DNA from: Maratus speciosus
Lineage: Eukaryota > Arthropoda > Arachnida > Araneae > Salticidae
NCBI GenBank assembly: GCA_963932465.1
Contig: OZ010794.1
Location: 443,797,502 to 443,861,501 of the forward strand
Direction: 5' to 3'
DNA: 64,000 nt
Shown: positions 57,152 to 64,000 of the stretch, piece after piece
Layout: each line of letters starts with the position of its first letter
Position numbering within the stretch: position 1 is the first letter of the stretch
Program-made: the position numbers and the translations under genes
The notes under the pieces: model-generated
Told to the model about the DNA's origin: nothing
The model's database searches: none
What the model saw: only the letters and a program-made list of their open reading frames with translations

Positions 57152-57412
57152 AGGGGCTCATAACCATAGTAGACCAAGTCATTTTGAAAAAAAAAATGAG
57201 ATAGTCCATTTAGAAGGCGCATAAAATCTGTTTTACCCACTCCTACAGTGAACCGAGTCTGTAAACAGATGGCATATAAGTATGTGAAAACAGACTTGGT
57301 TCACTGTGGGAGTAGATAAAACAGATTTTATGCGCCTTCTAAATGGACTATCTCATTTTTTTTTTTTTTTTTCAAAATGGACTTGGTTTACTTCTTGTAT
57401 GGTTGTGAATTT
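57152..57412. mobile_element. Foldback hairpin element
   Basis: Arms of about 110 bp share GACCAAGTCATTTTGAAAAA, GAGATAGTCCATTTAGAAGG and CGCATAAAATCTGTTTTA, with a spacer of about 40 bases. The arms are nearly identical. Confidence 0.8.
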
Positions 57413-57856
57413 CTCATCTGTAACATTACTTTAAGAAATGGAGATCTGAATCAGAATTAAATGCCACAAAGTTCTTTTGTTTTATAAATAAAGAAATAGC
57501 ATTGGAGATACTCTAAATTTTATATTATATACCTTCCTCCAAAGAAAAGATATTTAAAATTGTTTAATGCGTTGTAATTGATTTGAAAAATGAGAGATGT
57601 AAAACACTGTAGTTTGAGACAGTATTAACTATAAACCTCAAAAAGGTGACATTGTCAAGAGATCAGTGGCGGCTCGTGCCTTATTTAAAGGGGGGTTCAC
57701 AATCACATAAAATTTATGAAAAAAAAATTGTACGTAGGACCTAACATATAGGTTAGTATACGTTAGTGCACTACTGAATTCAGAATGATTTTTCTCTGGA
57801 TGGAATTTTTCTGTTCGGAGGAGGACAGTGTGGATTTCGGAAGGGGGGTGCTTTAA

Positions 57857-58087
57857 CACGTTCACGCCGGCGCGGTGCGTCACACACTCGACTGTCTCAG
57901 AGCTGCCAAGTCTTAGGCTTTTTGGATACCAGTATTTTAATATAGAAAATGTTGTTTTATTTAATTAGAACAATTGGGCAACTGAAATTAACAACATTTT
58001 CTTTAAAATAACAGTGTTGTGCAAAAAGCCGGAGACTTGACAACTCTGTGAAAGTCGAGTGTGACCCACCGTGCCGGCGTGAACGTG
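57857..58087. mobile_element. TTAA MITE
   Basis: Ends CACGTTCACGCCGGCGCGGT and, in reverse, CACGTTCACGCCGGCACGGT between TTAA 57853-57856 and 58088-58091. Inner blocks CACACTCGACT / AGTCGAGTGTG extend the fold. piggyBac-type target. Confidence 0.8.
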
Positions 58088-58192
58088 TTAAATTGGGGAA
58101 ATCTTTTTCCCCGGAAAATTTCCTCCCAGACATCCCCTGAATTCATTACTGAATTTTTGTCTTCCCAAGTCAATAATTTTTTTAAGTACGTA

Positions 58193-58202
58193 CAGTCGTA
58201 GA

Positions 58203-58241
<39 letters not shown>

Positions 58242-60370
58242 CACCCCCTACTAACTCTTCAACAAATTACCGTAGACGGAAGTTACTAGTACCGAACGAT
58301 TGGAAATAAAGTCTACTTTTAAATGATGTATATAAAACTTGCTTAGGGGGGCCATCTACTTAGTAAAACGAACCCAAACTTAATTCTTTTCAATGGCAAT
58401 ACCCAATTTTAACGAGATATTTCAAATCTTTGGTTCAAACTATGCATAGACACCAAATTTCAAGTCATTTGAATGATAAGGTTTTGAATTATAAACATTC
58501 AAAATTTAGTGTTTCTAATGTTAAATTACATTTTCATATTTTTATTTATATTTCCTGAAATTATGCTTCTAATGTGCTAATTTTTACTTTCTTCTATCTT
58601 TACAAGAAGAAAGTATTGGATTCATGAAAATTTTCGAATTCCGGTTTTCGACGGATTTACACGTTTTAGGGGTCAGAGATTCCAAAAAACATGTTTTTAC
58701 AAAATGTCTGTCTGTGACTCTGTGAGTCTGTCTGTCTGCCTGTCTGTGCGTATGTGACACAAATTTTGTGGGCGCTCTATCTGAAGAACTAATGCACGGA
58801 ATTTAATAAAAATTGATATTAGGTTAGTGCCTAATACAAATTGATGCTGATTAGTTTTTGGTGTAAATCGCTCAACAGGTGGCGCTGCAATGCTGCATTT
58901 TTCACGATTTTTGCAATAGCTCTATCTCAAGAACTAATGCTCGGATTTTGATCAAACTTCAGATTTAGTTAGTCCTTGATATGAATTGATGATGATTACG
59001 TTTTGGTGTAAATCGCCCAACAGGTGGCGCTGTTATGATGAATTTTGCAGGATTTACACGATTTCCCCAATAGCTCTCTCTTAAGAACTAACGCACGGAT
59101 TTTCATCAAACTTCAGATTAAGTTAGTCCTTGATATGACTTGCTACTGATTAGGTGTTGGTGTAAATCGCCCAACAGGTGGCGCTTCTCTGCTGCCTTTT
59201 CCACAATTGCCTCAATAGCTCTATCAATAGAACTAATGGACCAATTTTCATCTAACTTCAGATTTAGTTGTATGTTGACACAAGTTGTTGTTAATTAGGT
59301 TTTGGTGTTAATCACCCAATAAGTGGCGCTGCTATGCAGAAATTTTCGCGATTTTCGCTATTGCTCTATCTCAAAAACTAATGTACGGATTTTCTCCAAA
59401 CTTCAGATTCAGTCAGACGTTGACATAAATTGTTGCTGATTAGGATTTGGTATAAATCACCCAATAGGTGGCGCTGCTAGGCAGCATTTTGCTAAATTTA
59501 GACGATTTCAGCTATAGTCATATCTCAAGAACTAATGCACGGAATTTCATATCGTTAGAATCCTCATGAAATGCATAGATTGCCATTTAATTTTGGCAGT
59601 GTGATAGCAAATTTTGAAGTATTAACATGTATGAGATAGAAGAAAGTTTTGGGATTGGTACATCCGACTAGTTTGTGTAGCAATAATACTAATGTACCCA
59701 AACATAAATACGATGAATTTGCAATTTTTATAATTTTATGATATGAATTATGAAATTAATATTCAAAAAAATTATGAACTGCAACCTACAATTTTTTTGA
59801 TGGATTTAGATTTATTAAGTCCTGCTTTATGAAAATCCAAAATTTCACATTTTTCTTCCAAATAGTTTTCAAATTATGCATAAAAAACTGCAAAATGATG
59901 GTTTAAGGGGCCGTCTAGGATAGAAGTGAGTAGATATTTTGAAATTTCTTCTGCTGGCCTGTTATCTAACAGGCTTCATTGACTGCTTGAGTGGTGCTTA
60001 AGGTGTCTTGATCAAGAAGGGAGCTCTCTCGGTTAACAATCGAGTACCGAACTTCAATTCGTATGCAGCCCTTAAAATACGCTCGTTTTAAAATAATTAA
60101 TTTCTCAGAAACTTATGGTACGAATTGCATAAAAATTTGTTTTTAGGCTAATTGAAAGGTGTAGAGTTCATTTATGCTGTCAGAATTGGGTATTGCTGTT
60201 GAAAAAAATGAAGTTATGGTTCGTTTTAATATGTAGATGGCCCCCTAAGGAAATTTTATATACATCATTTAAAAGTAGACTTTATTTCCAATCGTTCGGT
60301 ACCAGTAACTTTCTTCTACGATAATTTGTTGAGGAGTTAGTAGGGGTGTTTACTTTTTTTTCCACGACTG
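58193..60370. mobile_element. Foldback element with about 220-bp arms
   Basis: Ends CAGTCGTAGACAAAAA and, in reverse, CAGTCGTGGAAAAAAAAGTA, TA at 58191-58192 and 60371-60372. Arms share GTAAACACCCCCTACTAACT, AATCGTTCGGTAC (reverse side) and GGGGGGCCATCTAC. An A run at 58205-58238 lies in the left arm. The interior is interrupted by the 1.09-kb element and contains no transposase. Confidence 0.75.
58582..59674 (+). mobile_element. 1.09-kb element with internal tandem repeats, copy 2
   Basis: Same opening (TTTTTACTTTCTTCTATCTT), same CTGTCTGCCTGTCTGTG run, six internal units with AGGTGGCGCTG, and the same close (GAGATAGAAGAAAGTTTTGG, ATCCGACTAGTTT) as 31954-33046. It lies inside the foldback element at 58193-60370. 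Confidence 0.8.
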
Positions 60371-60383
60371 TACATAAAGATTT

Positions 60384-60414
<31 letters not shown>

Positions 60415-61318
60415 TTTTTTTTTTTTGCATTCCAACGAAATGCACTCTCGAGATGTTGGCGAATACCTATTTGCCCTACAGCAAGTTAAATTCTAATGTG
60501 GAATTTAAATGCGAATGTGAGCACCTATTTCTCTTTTTTTACAGTTAGATGTGATAAATCAGCTACACTGTAACTCACCCAACTTGAATGACGGTTTAGT
60601 TTTTCAAATAAAAGATAGGGGAAACAAAACAGCTTATTTGTCAATTCACATCCACAAATCCATTGACATTTGTCATATAAATTAGGTTTAAATTTCCTTT
60701 TGAAATTTCTAGTTTTAGATTTCGTCACTTGGTTAAGAATTAACAGAAGGATTTGAATTGCGCAGTTTAATTTCAATTTTTCTTTCCAATGGGAAACAAT
60801 GAAAAGTGCTGTTTCTTTAGTTCCGAAATATTGATTTTACTAACTTCCATTATAAATGTTTGTAACTACTTCTTTTGCATAAAAATAAAAAAGAAAGTTA
60901 GAACAAAGCAAACAGAGAGATTAACAATTAGAAAAAAATATCCAACTTAATATTTAAATCGCAAGAGAAACAAAACTAAGAAGAAAATTCCGTCAAAAAT
61001 ACATGCTAGCGCACATTACAGATTGTGCGATGGTTGGTTGGTCGACTGGATTTGAATGGCGCAAAGTTCCTTTTAGGACATGCTGCGCCAAGACAAAGTC
61101 AAGATCAAAACAAAAAAAAAAATTATACCAAAAAGTTAAGAATAGAAAAATGATTTACAATAGGATAAGAAAAACAATGTAATTAAAAGAAAACATTAAC
61201 GATATATATAATTAAAAACATTTAAAAGGTCAAAATACCAGAGTTAAAAGACACAAAATTATTACAATTAAATCTGAAAAAGTGATAATAAAAATTATGA
61301 AAATATAAATGAAGCACG
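60371..61318. other. AT-rich stretch with TTTA microsatellite
   Basis: A TTTA run followed by T occupies about 60385-60426. No gene, element end or RNA was recognised in the rest. Confidence 0.55.
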
Positions 61319-61424
61319 TGATTTTGATTAATTTTTCAACTACTTTTCAGCTGTGAAATTGCTGAATATTAAAGACGTGAATTAAGACATTGCTAACAAG
61401 GCGTAAACCAGCTTAGTGAAAAAT

Positions 61425-61494
61425 GCCCAAGCCGGGAATCGAACCCGGGCCCCTGGAATAGATCTCCAGTGCTCTACCACTAAACCACAAGGAC
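61425..61494 (-). tRNA. tRNA-like sequence (minus), probably not functional
   Basis: A box TGGTTTAGTGGTAGAGC and B box GGGTTCGATTCCC are both near-perfect, with a complete TPsiC arm and a CTGGA/TCCAG anticodon stem. The loop GATCTAT would give anticodon TCT but has A where tRNAs have U33, and the acceptor stem GTCCTTG/CTTGGGC has two mismatches. More likely a tRNA-derived transposable sequence with a usable pol III promoter than a working tRNA. Confidence 0.45.
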
Positions 61495-61831
61495 GATGCC
61501 CAGCTTGGCATCTCTCACTTATATAAGTCGGTAAGGCTGCTACCGCAGCACTAGATGGAAAAGTCTTCATGAGCACACAATCTAGCGGCGTAACATGAGA
61601 CGCAAATGAACCCAGCATCGGTGAATATACAATTTTAATTAATTTTTCAACTATTTTTCAGCAGTGAAATTACGCTTGAAATTATTGAATATTAAAGATG
61701 TGAATTATCACATTGCTAACAAGGCGTAAACCAACTTAGTGAAAAAGACTTAGTGCACTAGACTTTTCCATCTAGTGCTGCGGTAGCAGCCTTACCGACT
61801 TATATAAGTGAGAGATGCCAAGCTGGGCATC

Positions 61832-61901
61832 GTCCTTGTGGTTTAGTGGTAGAGCACTGGAGATCTATTCCAGGGGCCCGGGTTCGATTCCCGGCTTGGG
61901 C
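61832..61901 (+). tRNA. tRNA-like sequence (plus), probably not functional
   Basis: Appears identical to the minus copy over the 70 bases and shares its defects. A run of five T directly after it could serve as a pol III terminator. Upstream TATATAAG at about 61800 resembles a TATA element. Confidence 0.45.
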
Positions 61902-62035
61902 ATTTTTCACTAAGTTGGTTTACGCCTTGTTAGCAATGTGATAATTCACGTCTTTAATATTCAATATATGAAGTATGAGATGTTGTGTAAAAAGCAAGTT
62001 TAAAAATCACAGAAAATTAAAAGAACAATGTAAAA

Positions 62036-62200
62036 TTAATCAGGCAGGAACTCTTCAAAAACAGTATTTTCATCATCAGCATTCGAGTCATAAGATTCTG
62101 ACTCCATAGTCTCTTCTGCATAATTTTGCAACTGTTTGGGATCCTTAAAATTAGTATAAGATGGGCTATGACTTGATTTCGATCTGTTTTTTCTTCACAG
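62036..62200 (-). CDS. Unassigned acidic open frame, possible exon end
   Basis: A minus frame with no ATG ends at TAA (62036-62038). It encodes about 54 residues including FKDPKQLQNYAEETMESESY, then DSNADDENTVFEEFLPD at the stop. The frequency of D and E is striking for AT-rich noncoding DNA. An upstream in-frame TGA near 62200 limits it. The methionine-started frame at 62017-62256 is a shadow in another phase. It could be the last exon of a host gene or the acidic tail of a transposase. No family recognised. Confidence 0.25.
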
Positions 62201-62285
62201 TTTTCCTTTTTTATGAGGCTTGAGTTGAGGATTTTTTTCTCAGTTACTGTGCACAAACAGACTGTGCGAACGAAACGACCTGAGC

Positions 62286-62321
62286 CATTACCGTCTCAAT
62301 ACTCACATTGAGACGGTAATG
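62286..62321. repeat. Perfect 15-bp hairpin
   Basis: CATTACCGTCTCAAT and its exact complement separated by six bases. No T run follows. Confidence 0.9.
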
Positions 62322-62579
62322 CCTGAGCGACGCGTCGCAAAGACTCTTCTTTCCCCGGTATCATTGAATAGTACATGCCCGGTCTCACGTGCTAACGTGA
62401 AAACACTTGGCGCTGGGTGTTAAGCTTTCCGATTTTCTCCAGTAAGGCTTAGTTATAGGTGGACGTTTCTAAAAAAAAGGGATAGGTGGGCGCGGGGTAG
62501 GCGTGCGTGAATAATACTCGTATTGGACATTGACAAAACATTATAAATTTTTTACAATTATTTTATTTATTTTGTTAAC

Positions 62580-62786
62580 TTATTTCTTCATTTTTCTTTG
62601 GGGATTCACGTGCTTATGTGCTCCAATGGAAGAGCTGCCACTGGAGATGGCAATATATGTTTGAAACGGAGCGAAACCCCAGTTTCCCGGGTTAATGTGC
62701 CCTGGACGTATTTCGGATATATAAAAATCTCGATGTGTGGAGAATCCTAAATAAGTATAAGAGTAAAAATAGTTTTTTACAAACAC
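62580..62786 (-). CDS. Unassigned open frame, possible host exon
   Basis: The minus frame ending at TAA 62580-62582 encodes HRDFYISEIRPGHINPGNWG, then FAPFQTYIAISSGSSSIGAH and KHVNPQRKMKK. The stretch from about 62700 to 62590 is clearly richer in GC than its surroundings and looks codon-like. AG dinucleotides near 62700 could serve as a splice acceptor, so the ATG at 62786 may be irrelevant. No signal peptide or membrane segment is visible and no family is recognised. It lies upstream, on the same strand, of the acidic frame at 62036-62200. A shared gene is conceivable but unproven. Confidence 0.35.
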   Translation of the reverse strand: MFVKNYFYSYTYLGFSTHRDFYISEIRPGHINPGNWGFAPFQTYIAISSGSSSIGAHKHVNPQRKMKK

Positions 62787-62789
62787 TCT

Positions 62790-64000
62790 TTTATGAGAAT
62801 TCAGTGTTTAACTTGAAAATCACACTTAGTTTTTTGACTACAACTCATGTTTTCCTCACAAAATTTTCGTCAAAATGCATTCTTTTGATTTGGACACCAA
62901 TGTCGATTAGGAAAAATTCATGGCTTTTTTTACACTTGGTAGAAAGCACAATCATGTGCATTTATTATAAAATGTATAATGTTTGTTCTGTCTCTTTTTT
63001 AAGATAATGCAGCAAGAAAGAAAAAAATGAAACATTATTTAAACTATCTTTTCATTGGTTAAAATGTTTTAGTTACAAATAGCTTGACAAAATATGTCAA
63101 ATATTTATGATTTCCTACATATTTATGTTTATTTATTTATTCTTTTTATGCATTCACCTTCCTGTTAATATTGACCTTTCTGCAATTTTAAATGTTATAA
63201 TTTTTTAATACTTTATTTATAAGTGACTGGATCTAGTTTAAAAAAAATCATTAGTGATTAGTTAGTTTAATAATAGTTGATCCAAATTTAATATGTATAA
63301 TGTTCGTATCATGTCTTGATACTCAATTTATAAATTTTATTTGAAATGGATGATGAATTGTAATATTCTATAATGGTTATATACAGACATATATATATAA
63401 ATACATATATATATAAATATATATATATGTATGTATGTACTAAATTTTGTCCGCGCGATAAAAGTCGCAATTATGCACGGATCGTCTTCAAGCTCACCAA
63501 AAATATTGAGATGGCTAATATCTCAGCGGGGATTGTAAATGGGCAAAATCGGACCAAGGGGGGGGGGGGATAGAGAGGTCATAGGGAATTTATAGTTATA
63601 AATCTTTGTGTCTTTCAGTACTGAAGTATAACCCTGATGGTGGCTCTGTATTTAAACTGTATTTAGAATTTTATTTTCATGTTTTGAAAGTTTTTACCTT
63701 TTTTGTATAATATAGGTCTTTAAGTAAATATTTGTATCATATGTGGGATGTTATAAGTTAAAATTTATGTTTTTTTTTCTGTTGTCTTTTTTAACTATTA
63801 ATTTCAAAATATTTGTATTTAAAATTATTTTTTTTAGAAGAATTTGAATTTTAACGTAGGAATGTTTTTACACAAATCCTATTTTAGAAACTTTAAACAT
63901 TGAAATGCAAATTTACAGCCCATTCCGCTAAGTATTTTTTGAATTATTCTTTCAAAAGAACTTGCGTTTCAATCTGTTTTACAGCAATTCAAAAACAATT
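62790..64000. other. AT-rich stretch with TA microsatellite
   Basis: TA runs at about 63390-63430 are followed by a block containing GGGCAAAATCGGACCAAGGG (reverse of a motif at 52838) and a G run near 63559-63568. Nothing else recognised. Confidence 0.5.

Larger units (their letters stand above)
61363..61964. repeat. Palindrome with 204-bp arms carrying tRNA-like sequences
   Basis: 61363-61566 and 61761-61964 are near-identical reverse complements of equal length. Each arm runs from an outer TIR-like block (TTGCTAACAAGGCGTAAACC) through a tRNA-like sequence to CACTAGATGGAAAAGTC. The outer block is also repeated in direct orientation at 61685-61745, so the right unit alone looks like a 280-bp element with 61-bp inverted ends. 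A shared upstream flank (AATTTTTCAACTA.TTTTCAG) occurs at 61329 and 61644. Confidence 0.85.
61965..62579. other. Mostly unassigned, with a short acidic frame and a hairpin
   Basis: Contains the minus-strand acidic frame and the 15-bp hairpin listed separately. The rest (62330-62579) shows no recognisable features. Confidence 0.5.

Noticed and set aside
61382..61618. 78-codon minus frame
   Set aside because: Its core is the translation of the tRNA-like A and B boxes.
61832..61901. Functional tRNA-Arg(TCT)
   Set aside because: A at the position of the universal U33 and two acceptor-stem mismatches make a working tRNA unlikely.

Overview
This is an AT-rich eukaryotic window that looks like arthropod intergenic or intronic DNA. 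Long homopolymer, AC, AT and TTTA tracts are common. There are no operons and no long intact host reading frame, and almost every recognisable protein fragment belongs to a eukaryotic transposon family (Tc1/mariner, pogo/Tigger, hAT-like, Helitron, Penelope-like, and an RNase H-bearing LINE). The mix suits a chelicerate such as a spider, but that is an inference from memory, not something the sequence proves.

Layout. 0-8 kb: a small inverted-repeat element, an unassigned 86-codon open frame that may be a host exon (1740-1996), a GC-rich 95-bp tandem array split by a 5'-truncated LINE (about 3460-5030), and a Penelope-like remnant with a GIY-YIG endonuclease end inside a large inverted repeat (6566-7500). 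8-28 kb: a pogo/Tigger relic, a Helitron (9103-10031), then a dispersed array of a roughly 515-bp satellite. That satellite has acted as a landing platform for a 150-bp minisatellite, a TTAA MITE, an 800-bp repeat, a nested hAT-like pair holding a perfect 70-bp hairpin, a pogo-like element, and a second Helitron (27362-28611). 24.0-26.8 kb is a composite element with a foldback made of two mariner-type transposase tails.

28-35 kb: Helitron-family sequence is interrupted by a Tigger-like element (29038-31692). Inside that lies another Helitron-family segment, itself interrupted by a short Penelope-like insertion with a 14-bp target duplication. A hAT-like element interrupted by a 1.09-kb internally repeated element and a 744-bp MITE follows. 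35-46 kb: three dispersed 800-bp repeats, two of them hosting Tigger elements, and a mariner transposase pseudogene broken by a Tigger element that is itself broken by a pogo-like element. 46-58 kb: Helitron ends, a Tc1-like element with a dead transposase, foldback elements and a third complete-looking Helitron (55608-57096). 58-64 kb: a foldback element carrying the second 1.09-kb element, a 204-bp-arm palindrome containing a tRNA-like sequence in both orientations, and two minus-strand frames near 62.0-62.8 kb that may be host exons.

No gene network can be described, because every recognised coding sequence is broken. The main value of the window is its stratigraphy: insertion order can be read from TA, TTAA, A^T and longer target duplications, several with uninterrupted paralogous sites in the same window. 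Element boundaries given as exact come from seeing matching ends. Those described as approximate do not.
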